Source of the DNA: Punica granatum
Taxonomy: Eukaryota; Streptophyta; Magnoliopsida; Myrtales; Lythraceae
Reading direction: 5' to 3'
Length of the DNA stretch: 64,000 nt
Assembly: GCF_007655135.1 (NCBI RefSeq)
Contig: NC_045129.1
Location: forward strand, 15,660,274-15,724,273
Positions 47,531-58,140 of the stretch are shown piece by piece (positions within the stretch are counted from its first letter, which is position 1; every line of letters begins with the position of its first letter). The translations under genes and the position numbers were made by a program. Below the pieces are notes generated by a model. It saw only the letters and a program-made list of their open reading frames with translations, was not told where the DNA came from and did no database searches.

Positions 47531-48330
47531 TGTTGCCCAAGCACAAATTACTCAAACTGGGGATGTGCTATCAACAACTTCTCGTATCCAAACCTGCATA
47601 GAATTTGACTTTATTGGATTTTCCCGAAGAACCCCTGCATCAATTGAGAAATAAAAAGGTGGAATCTTTCTTTATTCAAGGAGCTAAACCCCGAAAACAG
47701 AGCTCACACTCATTCCTCATCTCTGTCTCTCCTGTTTAAACACATGAAAGAAACGACATGGCCGCGGGGTGACCCAAAACAACATGGACACGTTAACATG
47801 GCTGCTGAAGCTGCAGTTGCCCGTTTTGGGTGCTGGATTTTTAAGATTAATTGCTGTCATTGGATAGAGCAATCAAGCAGCATGAGGAAAGATTCCGAAT
47901 TCAGAGGTTTTAATGGGTTTTCTTGGAAAAACCCATGCACCAATTGAAAAAAAACGAGCCCATATACATGTGACAAATATGTGAGTCCCAAATGATTGAA
48001 GGAGAGATGAAAAACATAGAACAAGAGAAACAAAATCAACCCAAATTGTCACTTACAGCAAACAAACACCCAAGCACAAAGTCGAGATAAATTGTCAGCT
48101 CAAGACAAGAACAAGATATGTACCAGAGGAGAGGAAGTCAGTACCAGGATGTTCGAGCAGAAGGGTGTTTGAGGTTTCTGTTTCCGGTCCCCTGCAATGC
48201 ATGAGACGAGAGTGGGGTGATGAGATGAGAGAGTCTCGTCTATCAACGGCCAGTGAAGAAGAAGAAGAAGAGGAGAAAGCTTCCCACGTAACGCCTTTGT
48301 AGATGGGGGCCAGTAACAGTTGCACTTCCA
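47531..48330 (-). promoter_or_regulatory. Probable 5' UTR with intron, and promoter, of the LEA-2 gene
   Basis: On the minus strand CTCTCCTCTG|GTACATATC (donor, 48124/48123) and TTCTATGCAG|GTTTGG (acceptor, 47594/47593) would define a ~530-bp 5' UTR intron. Another possible acceptor, CATTGCAG|GGGACC, lies near 48195. Just upstream are a CT-rich leader (CTCCTCTTCTTCTTC, ~48275) and a G-box-like TTACGTGGGAAG near 48290. TTGGTGCATGGGTTTTTCC (47923-47941) and a near copy TTGATGCAGGGGTTCTTCG (47626-47644) suggest an internal duplication. All of this is inference from motifs. Confidence 0.4.
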
Positions 48331-49177
48331 GGCTCGGAGGCTCCGGACCTGACTCCGAGCCTACGCAGGCCTTAGGCTACAGGGGAAGAGTGTCGGCAGC
48401 TTGAAGTGGAGAACAGAACGCAATGGTCCTCAGTAGGGTCCTAATCTAATACCCTTTGTTAATTAATGTTTGTCTTGTTTGGGATTTTTAGGTAGATTTG
48501 CTTTTCCTTTTATTTCGAGTAGGAATAAATGCATAAGAAAATCATAAAAATGCAACAGATAATCATAATTGTTTCTTGGCATTATTTTTGGTGATGAGAT
48601 TTTGACCGATCACCTAAAATTGATTCTGAAACAAGTGGGTCCTGTTTCCTAACTCTTATGTTTCGAAAACTTGCAATTTCGCATGTGTTAGGTTAATCCG
48701 GGAACTATTATACGGGGTGAAAGAAAATCACCCTTATGGATTTTGAACACTTACCCGGGCAGTCAAAAGTTCGTGTATGAAATTATGCGAACTGTATGTA
48801 TAAGTAGAAAGGTGCCAAACAGATGGAAGCAAAAGTCGAGAAACTCAAGTATAAAATGTTAATCATTACTTCAAAGTCGTCGGTCTGTTCCTTGCAAGTC
48901 CTACGATTATTCTATCTTCCTCTATATCTCCGCTAGGTTAGCATGTAGTCCATTCTCCGCATCTTTTTTTGTGAAGCGCTTCCTATATATATTTTTGCTT
49001 TATTATTTATTAGTTCACGTTTTATAATTAGCAAAATCCATTTATTTTTTACAGTTAGTTTATTAATATCTATATGTACTTTCAAAAATTGCATTAATAA
49101 CAATATACTTTTTTTATTTTTATGAACAAATTAAATGATAATAAAAAAGTTTGTTGTTCGTACCTCAGAAACACACC

Positions 49178-49233
<56 letters not shown>

Positions 49234-49484
49234 TAAAGGAGATTGTTAAAGATAATATTCTTTTAATTGGGAAAGATTATATTTCATTATAATTAATTAT
49301 GGTAGTTTAGATTTTAGGGATTTAAATTTGATTTCATACTCAAATTGTATCAATAAGGTATATTTGACAGATTTTATGAATACCTATTTCTCTCACCACT
49401 TAGTCTATAAATGGCTACGTCGGTCCATTGTAATTTCATTCTAATAAGAATATTTTCTACTTCCATAGTTTTGGCGTACAAATG
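48331..49484. other. AT-rich intergenic DNA
   Basis: No gene is seen. A (TA)n tract of ~44 bp lies at 49181-49224. Confidence 0.55.
49181..49224. repeat. (TA)n microsatellite
   Basis: About 22 TA units, the longest in the window. Confidence 0.95.
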
Positions 49485-49914
49485 GTACAAGGAGTAAATT
49501 AGCAATTTTGTCCCTGAGATAGTCAATTTGCATTAATCGGGTCCCTTACATGAAATCTGCATCAAAGTAGTCCTTATCAATATCAATTTGCTCCCTTGCA
49601 ACATCAGTTTAGTCCTCGAGCATCAATTTGGCCCTTATAACATTAATTTGGTCCTTTTATAATATCAATTTGGTATTACAACATCAATTATGTCCCCAAT
49701 TTACATGAATAGGGGGACGAAATTGATGTTCCAAAGGACGAATTTGATGTTAAGAAATGACAAAATTGATGCTCAGGAACTAAGTTGATGTTTTAAGGGA
49801 TCAAACTGATGTTATAAGGGACCAAATTAATGTTATAAGGGACTACATTAATGTAGATTTCATGCAAGAACAAATTGACTATCTTAGGACGAAATTGCTA
49901 GTTTACTCCTGTAC
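49485..49914. mobile_element. Foldback element, ~430 bp palindrome
   Basis: The left arm begins GTACAAGGAGTAAATTAGCA, and the complement of the right end begins GTACAGGAGTAAACTAGCA. The arms stay complementary inward (for example GATAGTCAATTTG against CAAATTGACTATC) almost to a small centre near 49700. Each arm is built from ~25-bp phrases such as CATCAATTTGGTCCCTTATA, inverted in the other arm. This is a foldback or MITE-like structure; no clear target duplication was found. Confidence 0.85.
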
Positions 49915-50303
49915 AAGCTACCACGGACGGTTTATCTCTTTCCTCCACTTTCTTCAAAATATAAAATTTGTTGTCGTATTAGAGCAATTTCAATCAAGGA
50001 ATGACTTTTTGAAGTTACAAAGTTAGGGCTTCCCCAATAGAATATAAAATGGCTTCTCATGGCTTTTCTAACCCGATACACTGCTTTCGCGACGTGATAT
50101 AAAATGGCTTTTCCCAAATTTTCCCGTGGAACGTCAAATGGCTTCGCACCGCTTTTCCAATGGAATATAAATTGGCTTGTTACTGTCTTCCCGACAGGAT
50201 ATAAATTCCATTTTCATTGACGGCCTACAAATCATATTTGTGATAGCTTGACTCGGTGGAGATATAAAACAGGGAGCTAATATTTGATAAGTCATCATTC
50301 AAA
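49915..50303. other. Non-coding DNA with short repeats
   Basis: The phrase ATATAAAATGGCTT and relatives recur about five times between 50040 and 50210. There are no genes. Confidence 0.45.
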
Positions 50304-50601
50304 TCATAATCGCACTTCGAAGATCAAGATATCCAAGCATTGCGAACTCATCTTGGGGGTATTCGGGGTTGTGATTTTGAAACCAGTCCCCATCCCCGTA
50401 ATCGAAAAAGACAGAAAAATGAACCGTGATCTAACCAAATCGAAAATTTGGGGCAAGTAAAGGCGGTTCGGATTGGGTTTTCGAGGCAGCCTTGGGTCCG
50501 TTATCTCGATCATGATTTTCTTACCCCATAGGAAAAATTCCTTTCCCTTTTGGGCCGGTAGTGGGCGAGAAGGGATTCGAACCCCCGACACCATGGTTCG
50601 T
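50304..50601 (-). mobile_element. Plastid-DNA insertion (NUPT) from the trnR-ACG region
   Basis: Minus-strand sequence contains the 3' part of plastid trnR-ACG followed by CTACCGGCCCAAAAGGGAAA, which I recall as the plastid flank of that gene. The stretch is open for 96 codons, but that frame is an accident of plastid sequence found in many genomes. The tRNA end is well supported. The extent of plastid sequence toward 50304 is inferred. Confidence 0.55.
50562..50601 (-). pseudogene. Truncated plastid-type trnR-ACG (3' part)
   Basis: On the minus strand ACGAACCA (anticodon loop, ACG first) leads into TGGTGTCGGGGGTTCGAATCC (T arm) and CTTCTCGCCCA (3' acceptor strand). The 5' acceptor and D arms are missing, so no tRNA can form. 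Confidence 0.7.
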
Positions 50602-50651
50602 CTAGATATGATAATATTTCTCCATCAGCAGACATTATCAATGGTCAATTG

Positions 50652-50840
50652 AACCAATACAATTTTGTTGAGTAAAAGTAACTCAAATTTCGTAAGGATG
50701 AGAATATAAGTTCGAGTCCTGGAAAACGTGCTTGTTAGAAAGGAGAATAACCATTAATGTTCGATTTTCCAACTGAATTAATCGGACCCATTAGACTCCT
50801 CAGTATCATGATTTACACCCAAAAAAAAAAAAAAGAAGAC
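50652..50840 (+). mobile_element. SINE-like insertion with 9-bp duplications
   Basis: Flanked by GGTCAATTG at 50643-50651 and 50841-50849. It contains an AAGTTCGAGTCC B-box-like site at ~50711 and ends in a ~14-base A run. Its internal order resembles the SINE at 41554-41723, with a shared GGACCCATTAGACTCC / GTGGGTCAATC-type 3' part only loosely alike. Confidence 0.65.
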
Positions 50841-51054
50841 GGTCAATTGGGCCATTTATGTGCATTGGACTTGCATTCAGGCCCAGCCATTGGCTAGTGA
50901 AATGCCCTTCTACGCTTCCGATTTTACGTGAAAGCCTCTCGATAGAGATTCTGATCAATGAAATCCTTCTAATAGTACGGAAAGTGATCGTGCTATACGA
51001 TGATTACACATACAATTTTCTCCTTTTTTCCTGGTCAATAATATCATCGGATGC

Positions 51055-52016
51055 TTAGACTAGCTCCATCGACCGTCCTTCCCCTGATCTCTATCGCCAC
51101 GTGGCGAAACGAGAGATGAGCGAGAGAGACCGACCCGTTGGAGCATCCCATCTCTCGTTTGAGAGACCCAGTCGGCTGCTACCGCGTGCCAGCATGGGTC
51201 CCAAGCTACAACAGCTGACTTTTATATTTTTTAATTTTTTTTTTATTAAATCAAATCTGGCCATTGGCCCCATCAGCTTGAAATTTTTTTATAAATTTAT
51301 ATTTAATTTTTTTTACCTATATGAATACTCATTTTTCCACTTCAATTTCACTCCTAATTATTCCCTCCTACTTCAATTTCACTGCAAATTTCCTCCTACT
51401 TGTTCTTCTTCTTCTTCGATAAAAAAATTGTCCGATCCAAATAAATTTCATCCTTTCGGATTTTATATGCCACATCTGAACTTCCCTAAAATCTAAATTT
51501 CCAAACTTCTTACTTCTCAAAGAACCAAAATCGTAATTATCAATTTCCCAATTTCCCAAATTATTCACACTTGTATTATCCCAGTCATACCCTGTCCCAA
51601 TTAACCCACATATTGGATTTGTAGGTTCACCCTCCCAATTAAGGTTGGATCTGGCTCGGCATTTGGAAGCTCTAATGTGGAGTCTGATCAATCTCTACAG
51701 ACGAATTCTCTTTCACCATTCAGTCAACTTCCCAGCAGTGGCCTCGAAAGCATCGACCAAGACATTGAAAAAGTTACACCTCCAAAAAAGGGTAGCCGCA
51801 CCGATGGTAATAAATGGCAATGGAAAGAAGATGAGCCGCTACACAGTGGATTGTTAAATATTGGGCAAGATCCTGTGGTTTAAAATTAGAGACTGTATCT
51901 GAAGTGGTGAATCTTTCTTTTAGTTTAGTTGGTCTCTGTCTGACGTGACGCCTATGTGATAGTATGAGGCCCAAATTAGAGACTCAAATCAGAGACCTGA
52001 GATGGAGATAGTCTTA
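51055..52016 (+). mobile_element. PIF/Harbinger deletion derivative (956 bp)
   Basis: Terminal inverted repeats GACTAGCTCCATC (51058) and, on the other strand, GACTATCTCCATC (52013) are each flanked by TTA, the three-base target duplication typical of PIF/Harbinger. No DDE transposase remains, but the right part encodes a piece of the superfamily's Myb-like second protein. It is therefore a non-autonomous internal-deletion copy. Confidence 0.8.
51677..51883 (+). pseudogene. Fragment of the PIF/Harbinger Myb/SANT-like ORF
   Basis: The open frame encodes a Ser/Gln-rich start, then KWQWKEDEPLHSGLLNIGQD and PVV before a stop at 51883. This matches the beginning of the trihelix/SANT-like domain of PIF/Harbinger ORF2 proteins (RWS.eED.aLcsaW.niS.DPivG). 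It stops about 22 residues into that domain, so no working DNA-binding domain remains. Confidence 0.65.
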
Positions 52017-52354
52017 GTACATTGTTTTCTCAAGTATTCGTGCATATGAAAACAAAAGGATTATTTGGTTTAGTTCAACATAGCGATTATTCTTGATTAA
52101 TTAGCATTCAAGTGAACAACGAGGGTGAAATTTTTACTGCGGCGTGCATATATTACTTCCCAAGTTTCGTGACTGCGTATCTCGCGGGCTCTTAAGCTCG
52201 ACATAATACTTATCGATCCATCTTCCTATTATACTGACCTCAATCTTCCGTAGGCTCACCAACCACTCCAGATCTCCCTTAACTGATAGAATTATGTCCA
52301 AACAATGAGATCATGCGCAAAAGTCACATGAACTAATTAGTAATCTGCTCGTGA
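52017..52354. other. Non-coding DNA upstream of a UGT pseudogene
   Basis: Nothing recognised; the missing 5' half of the glycosyltransferase is not here. Confidence 0.45.
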
Positions 52355-52738
52355 AGTCGAAACTCGGTCATCTATATAAGCTTGGGGAGCATCGCTTCCA
52401 TTGAGGACAAGCAGTTGACGGAAATTGCTTGGGGATTAGCCAACAATGGGCACCCTTCTTGTGGGTTATTGGACCGGACTTAGTTCGTGGTTCTGAATGG
52501 AGGAGCGGTTTCGAGTCCCTTGGAGATTGTCGAGGAGAGGGGCTGCATTGTGAAATGGGCACCACAGAGGAAAGTGCTAAGCCACGGTTCTGTAGGAGGT
52601 TTTTGGAGCCACTATGGCTGGAATTCTACTCTAGGGAGCATCTACGAAGAGGTCCCAGTGATCTGTCAGCCTTGTTTTGGTGATCAGAGTGCGAACGTGA
52701 GGTATCTCACCAGCACAAGTAATAAACGTACGAAGGAG
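52355..52738 (+). pseudogene. UDP-glycosyltransferase (UGT) C-terminal fragment, frameshifted
   Basis: A family-1 plant glycosyltransferase remnant, UGT76-like by its motifs. It reads NSVIYISLGSIASIEDKQL, EIAWGLANNGHP, then after a one-base loss near 52457 [15 protein letters not shown], then after a second shift near 52500 [36 protein letters not shown] and [13 protein letters not shown]. These are the PSPG sugar-donor box: the WAPQ start, HCGWNS changed to HYGWNS, and the FGDQ end. The N-terminal acceptor half and the last ~70 residues are missing. The right end meets a Tat-type LTR fragment at ~52740. With two frameshifts and both ends lost it cannot be functional. Confidence 0.85.
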
Positions 52739-52739
52739 T

Positions 52740-54060
52740 GTTGATTATTCATTTCTCTTGTGTAATAAGGCCTAATTGTGGCCAATTCTTTTAATTCTTT
52801 CTTCAATCGATGTATGGAGCTCTTGATTGTATGAATGATGTTGAGGGCCGAGTGGTTAGTGTCCATTTGAGTCTGATTTCGCTTCATTAAAGTCTAATTA
52901 GGAGTAATTAGACCAATTTAGGTAAAATGGACTTAATTAGTGTCTCGGCCTTAGGAATCGGAATCTAATAGAGTCTAATTGAGTGTCCTTAGGCTTGATT
53001 AATGTAGATAACCATCCTTGTGAGTGTTGGCCGAATTTGTATGTGTTTAATCGTGTCAAAATGAGTCAAACCATGAAAATCTTATGTTAATTTGTAATAA
53101 TTATGTATACTTGGCCTAATTCATGGGTTCGGGTTAATTAATAATTTAATTCGGAGTATTAGGACCTAGGAAGGTCTCTGTGGCCTTGAAGTTGGGTCAT
53201 TAGGATCCGGGATACTTTAAAACGGATTAAAGTCGATTGCTTGACTTAACTGGATTAATAATTTGATTTTTGAGTGTAAATTGATCAAAAATGGATAATC
53301 ATGTATATTGACATGTATCATGGGGATCAAGGGTAATGAACCCACTAATCGAGTCTTAGGGTCCAAATCGAAGGTCAAATCGACCTTGAGGGGATTAAGG
53401 TCATCTTTATAGATTTTTCAGGGATTAATTGGCTAATTCATGTAAATACGACCATGTTAATAAAAATCGAAAAACCGTAAATAAAATGCATAGAGATAAG
53501 AAATGAACTATGGCACATTTTCCTCTTTTCGGGCATTAGGCCCACTCAGCTCACATGTGAATGATTATCCTGAATGCATGGCCCATGTATGTATGATGGC
53601 CTAAATGTATGGCCCGTTTCGCTTTTCTTGGCCCAAATATATGGCCCATTTGTAGAGTCAGACTGTATAATCTATATATAAGCATGTGTATCGTGCGAAA
53701 TCTATAATTCATTCATTAATTCTTTTATATATCTGTGATTGAAGACCTCGACCATAGGATTAATTAACTCGATTTTAAAAAATAAAAAGTGTTAGAGGGA
53801 TATCAAAATGGCGAGTTATAGCCTTGTGGGCCTCTAACCTCACAACAAAGCCTCCGAACTCATTTCTATGATTAGAAGATTGAGTCAAACATTAAATCCT
53901 TAGGCGATTAGTATCTTGACCTTATAGGTGACTTAAGTGACTCGCCGTCTAAATAAACAGTATAATGGCGACTCTAATCTCAATTGGCTCTCAAGCCACG
54001 TGAACTAACAAAATACTCGAGTCATTGACGGAGGTCTAAAAACCACGCCGCGTGACAACA
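52740..54060 (-). mobile_element. Tat/Ogre-like LTR fragment, copy C
   Basis: Matches the outer third of LTR copy B (22080-22859 joined to 26416-26902) without the solo-LTR insertion, and so shows the empty site. It ends GACAACA at 54060 (element strand TGTTGTCACG), directly against Athila-type integrase sequence, where it seems to have inserted. The left end is truncated at the UGT pseudogene. Confidence 0.6.
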
Positions 54061-54754
54061 CCGTACTTCCCCAAGAGTGCTTGGAATTGCTTGTTGCAAA
54101 AGTGTGACCCTTCGTCACTAATTATCGCTCGAGGAGTACCGAATCGGGTGAAAATCTGCTTCTTCAAAAATCTTAGAACCACTTTAGCGTCGTTAGTAGG
54201 TAAAGCAGTTACTTCGACCCACTAAGAAACATAATTAACCACAACTAAAATATATCGATTATTAAATGAAGAAACAAAGGGTCCATGAAATCAATACCCC
54301 ATACCCCATACGTCGAAATGCTCAACTTCGAGTATGTTATTTAGCGGCATCTCATGTCTCCTCGATATGTTCCCGACCCGTTGGCAGCTGTCACGTTTAA
54401 GAACAAAATTATATGCATCCTTAAACAAACTAGGCAAGTAAAAACCAGATTGAAGAATCTTAGCCACAGTTCTTTCTCCTCCAAAGTGTCCTCGGTAAGG
54501 TGATGCGTGACAATCCCGTAAAATATCTTCTCGTTCTTCTCGGTTACACACCTCCTTAGGATTCTATCTGTACAATACTTGAACAAAAATGGCTCATCCC
54601 ATATATAATTCTTACAATCATGGAGAAATTTCTTCCTATGCTGATAAGTCAACTCCATCGGCACATAATTAGAGGCAAGAAAATCCACAATGTCAGCATC
54701 CCAAGGCACACGGTGATCAACCGAAAATAATTGTTCATCCGGAAAAACACTCAT
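54061..54754 (-). pseudogene. Gypsy integrase N-terminal part
   Basis: In two overlapping frames: CHASPYRGHFGGERT, then CQRVGNISRRHEMPLNNILE (zinc-binding HHCC region; its first Cys is not evident) and FDVWGM. After a frame change it continues to FGTPRAIISDEGSHFCNKQF (~54145-54090), which holds the second catalytic Asp. The catalytic Glu region is missing. Confidence 0.75.
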
Positions 54755-54769
54755 TTATCAAAAGTCCTA

Positions 54770-54960
54770 TTTTCAGTCTGATTTCCACTCTCTAATCTAG
54801 ATAAGTGATTTGCAATTTGACTTTCAGTGCCTTTTCGATCTTTAACCTCAAAGTTAAACTGTTGCAATAATAACACCCACCTGATTAATCGCGGCTTAGC
54901 CTCTCTTTTTTTCTCGATCAAATAACTCAAAGTTCCTCGCTTGATGGCTTTGCTGATTTG
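54770..54960 (-). pseudogene. RNase H C-terminal tail
   Basis: Reads [36 protein letters not shown] and [11 protein letters not shown], matching the Gypsy '[16 protein letters not shown].DkkG.eN.vADHLSR' block. There is no RT upstream of it. Confidence 0.7.
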
Positions 54961-55019
54961 GATGGCATCTCCAAGGTCTCAAATTTAATCAACGATTTTG
55001 GCACATAAGGTGTTTCCAA

Positions 55020-55530
55020 TCAATTGAGCACCTCCAAGAATTCTTCATCAGTTCTATTTACTCTTGAAACCAAAGATGCCTCTAATGGATCCTCCGGATA
55101 CATCGCCTGAAATACATCATTCGATAACCTGTCCACAACATCCACAGTAAAGCCCTCATCAGGCTCCTTAGGGAACTTCGTAGATAGATAAACATTAAAG
55201 GTTACCTCCTGATCATTGACTCTCATATCACCCTTTTGCACATTGATCAATGCTCTACCTGTAGCCAAAAATGGTCTTCCCAAAATAGTCGAGACCTCTC
55301 AGTCCGCCTCGAAATCAAGCACAATAAAATCAGCGGGAAAAATGAACAAATCCACATTAACAAAAACATCTTTGACTATACCACGGGGATAAGTAATAGA
55401 CCGATCAGCTAATGGTAATGTAATTCAGGTTGGCTTAACTTCCCCCAAACCTAGTTCACTATATATAGATAGAGGCATCAAATTAATACTAGCACTTAGA
55501 TTGCAAAGAGCCTTACCAAAATACTGTGAA
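55020..55530 (-). pseudogene. Gypsy aspartic protease, active-site Asp changed
   Basis: GKALCNLSASINLMPLSIY (about 55525-55470) is the active-site block, with Asn where the family has the catalytic Asp (CDLGA). Next come FIFPADFIVLDFEAD and MGRPFLATGRALINVQKGD (55283). A stop and a frameshift also interrupt it. Confidence 0.7.
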
Positions 55531-55659
55531 CCATAGTGCAAGGAATAAAACTACCTAGATCCTTTAGCTTAGAGTTAGTTTTCTTTGCAAAATTGCCCTA
55601 CACTCTTCGGTTAATGGAACCGTCTCATACTTATCTAGCCTTCTCTTCTTTGAAAGGTT

Positions 55660-57525
55660 GTCTTTCATGAACTTGGCATAGCTAGGCACTTGTTTGAGTG
55701 CTTTGGCAAAAAGGATGTTGATATGGAGCTTCTTGAACACTTCGAGAAATTTTCTGAATTGTGTGTCATCTTTGTGCCTTTGAGCTCTTTGAGGAAACGG
55801 GAGAGGTGGATACGCTCTCTTGTCACCCTTTGAGTCATTCTTGCCTTTAGCTTTCTCGTATTTCCTTCTATCCTCGTCAAAACAGCTTTACAATAACTTA
55901 CCATAGGATGACCGCGGTTTGTAGATGAGCTGACTGCGGTCTTTGATCGCTGTTGCTAGGTGACCGAGGTCTCTGATTCTGTAACCGTGGTCTCATCACG
56001 CTGATCATAAACTTAAGCTTTTTGAGGTTCCATAGCAGTGTTTTCATGCTTGTTGATGCCTTGTTCATCAAGTGTCCTTCCATTGCGAAGCGTGATGGCC
56101 TTCACATTCTCCTTACCTTCTCTTCGCAGGCTTGTTTCAGCGTCACTTGGTAAAGCACCATGAGGTCTCACCTTTAAAGCTTGAGCAAGTTGCCCAAGCT
56201 GATTTTCGATTTTCTAAATAGACGCAGCTTGAGATCCAATTTCATTTTCTACATTGTGCAAGGATGTGGCGTGGTCACGAAGGGATGAGGCGTGGTTCTG
56301 CAACATAGCATCAGTTTTAGCACTATATTTTAACAAAGCTTCTTCTAAAATAGACTTCGCTTCCTGAGGTTGCAGTTTAGACTGCTGAAATCCAGGTGGC
56401 GGATTCGGTCTTGCTCCAGGTACTCGTTGATTTCTCCAAGAGAAATTTGGATGATTTCTCCACCCCGGATTGTTGTTGGAGTAAGAGTTATTCCTAGTGT
56501 TTCCTCGAACATGATTCACCGATTCCATAGCTAATGGACAATTCTCAGTCAAGTGTCATTCTACACACATTCCACAAGAAGTTATTGCCGCTGGAGGAAC
56601 CTGAAGCCGGAAACTATCCATCATCTTGGTTAGTGTCGATACCTGGGCTGAGAGAATTGTTATAGGATCAATGTCATGAATTCCTGCAACCCTACTCGGC
56701 ATAATTCTCTCCACCTGCAAAGAAGAACTCTTGTTGGCTAATTTCTCGAGCAAATCAAATGATTCATTTGTCCTCTTATCAAAGAAATTTCCTCCTGCTG
56801 TGGAATCGACTATCACTCGATGAATTAGAGTTAGCCCATTGTAGAATGTCTTTATGAGAAGCTATTTCTGTATTAAATGGTGCGGACACTTCCTCTGCAG
56901 CCCCTTAAACCTATCTCAGGCCTCATGAAATGTTTCAGTATAATGCTGCCCGAATGTGGTGACGTCATTACTCAGCTGCGCTGTTTTTTCCTGATGGGAA
57001 AAATTTAGAAAGGAACTTCTGGGAAATCTCTTCCTAAGTAGTGGCTAAATTTGGCAGTAAGGAATATAACCACTCTTCAGCATCATCTCTCGGACAGAAT
57101 GGACATAAACGGAGACGGATAGCATCATCTGAGACCTTGTTAAACTTCAACATGCCGCGACTATCCAGGAAGCACTTTATGTGTATATTCAGGTTCTCAT
57201 TTGGTTTTCCTCCAAATGTCGAATGTGCCACCATAGTAATAATACTTGGTTTTAGCTAAAATTTGTCGGCTTGGGTAGGTGGATATTGGATGCTCGAGTG
57301 GAATCCTTCAAGTGATGGAACATCATATTCCCGTAAGAACCTATCCTCCTCAGGATTGGCCTGATTGATTTCGTTGCCCTGATTATTCAAGTTGATGAGT
57401 TCTTCACCGTTTGCCATGGGCAAGTTCGCTGCTTGAGCTGTCCTTTGTTCTCTGAGTAGCCTACGAAGAGTTCTCTTGATCTCAGGATCTAAAGGGAGGA
57501 GTTCAACACTCCTAGAAAGGCACAT
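55660..57525 (-). pseudogene. Athila-like gag, frameshifted
   Basis: From ATG at 57525 (MCLSRSVELLPLDPEIKRTL). Then FGGKPNENLNIHIKCFLD and FCPRDDAEEWLYSLLP (57234-57034), which is the capsid pattern 'FhG...EdP..Hl..Fl...W...lp'. Then NFFDKRTNESFDLLEKLANK (56816), a degenerate C-x2-C knuckle region (56600-56550) and NPGWRNHPNFSWRNQ (56500), typical of this Gypsy gag group. The final linker (55900-55660) reads out of frame. At least three stops or frameshifts are present. Confidence 0.75.
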
Positions 57526-57645
57526 AAAACGATCAGAGCACCTACCGGAAACGATAAGAAACGTTAGTTAAAAATAAAGAACTAAAATGTTTGAACTAAG
57601 AGTAGAGTAGTTGGTATTAATATTAGCAGAAATTAAGAAATCAGT

Positions 57646-57664
57646 CCTCGGCAATGGCGCCAAA
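57646..57664 (-). promoter_or_regulatory. Primer-binding site of the Athila-like element
   Basis: Minus-strand TGGCGCCATTGCCGAGGAC is one or two bases from the TGGCGCCGTTGCCGGGGA-type PBS of many plant Gypsy elements. It lies six bases inside the LTR edge. Confidence 0.8.
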
Positions 57665-57670
57665 AACTTG

Positions 57671-58140
57671 TTGCGACAAAATAAGATCAACGGAATTGCT
57701 TGTTATCGAACAAATAATATAGTGAAAAGTTAAGCATCGTTCTCTAGGAGACTATTCTAAACTTTCACTAACTATTAAAATTAGCAGCATACTTTTATCC
57801 AAACGATCAAATTCGAGTGATTTCAGAAAATTAAGAAAATTAATAATTCACTAAAGCAAGCAACGAAATTCACCTGGTAGACAATCAATGAACACAAACC
57901 TAGGGTATACAACTTTCCCTAGCACATATCTAAATTTGCTTCCTCTCTCCTGTCCATTGAATGATTATGTGTTAACCTAGGGTCCTAATCTCTCCTTAAG
58001 CACCTTTCGAATGCCATAAGGACGTATTCCCATGTATCGAATTAATTACTCTATTCATAGGCAATGAACTAGTGGGAACCTATTAAGAATCAATCCTAAT
58101 AAGTTACGTCAGGTGATTGGGTAAATTCCTATCGTCCTCA
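57671..58140 (-). repeat. 5' LTR (partial) of the Athila-like element
   Basis: On the plus strand it starts TGTTGCGACAAAATAAGATC next to the PBS. TAGGGTATACAACTTTCCCTAG and similar blocks fit Athila-type LTRs. The outer boundary is not identified; 58140 is a guess where the character changes. No partner LTR is found on the left. Confidence 0.5.

Larger units (their letters stand above)
54061..57670 (-). mobile_element. Athila-like Gypsy remnant, reverse transcriptase deleted
   Basis: Minus-strand order from the right: PBS (57646-57664), gag (57525-~56214), gag-protease linker (~55900-55660), protease (~55530-55020), the tail of RNase H (~54960-54770) and the integrase start (54754-54061). 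The whole reverse transcriptase and most of RNase H are missing between protease and RNase H tail, and several frameshifts break what remains. The integrase is cut at 54060 by LTR copy C. Confidence 0.8.

Noticed and set aside
50304..50594. 96-codon frame that looks like a conserved hypothetical protein
   Set aside because: Plastid spacer/trnR sequence; its conservation comes from plastid DNA, not from a protein.
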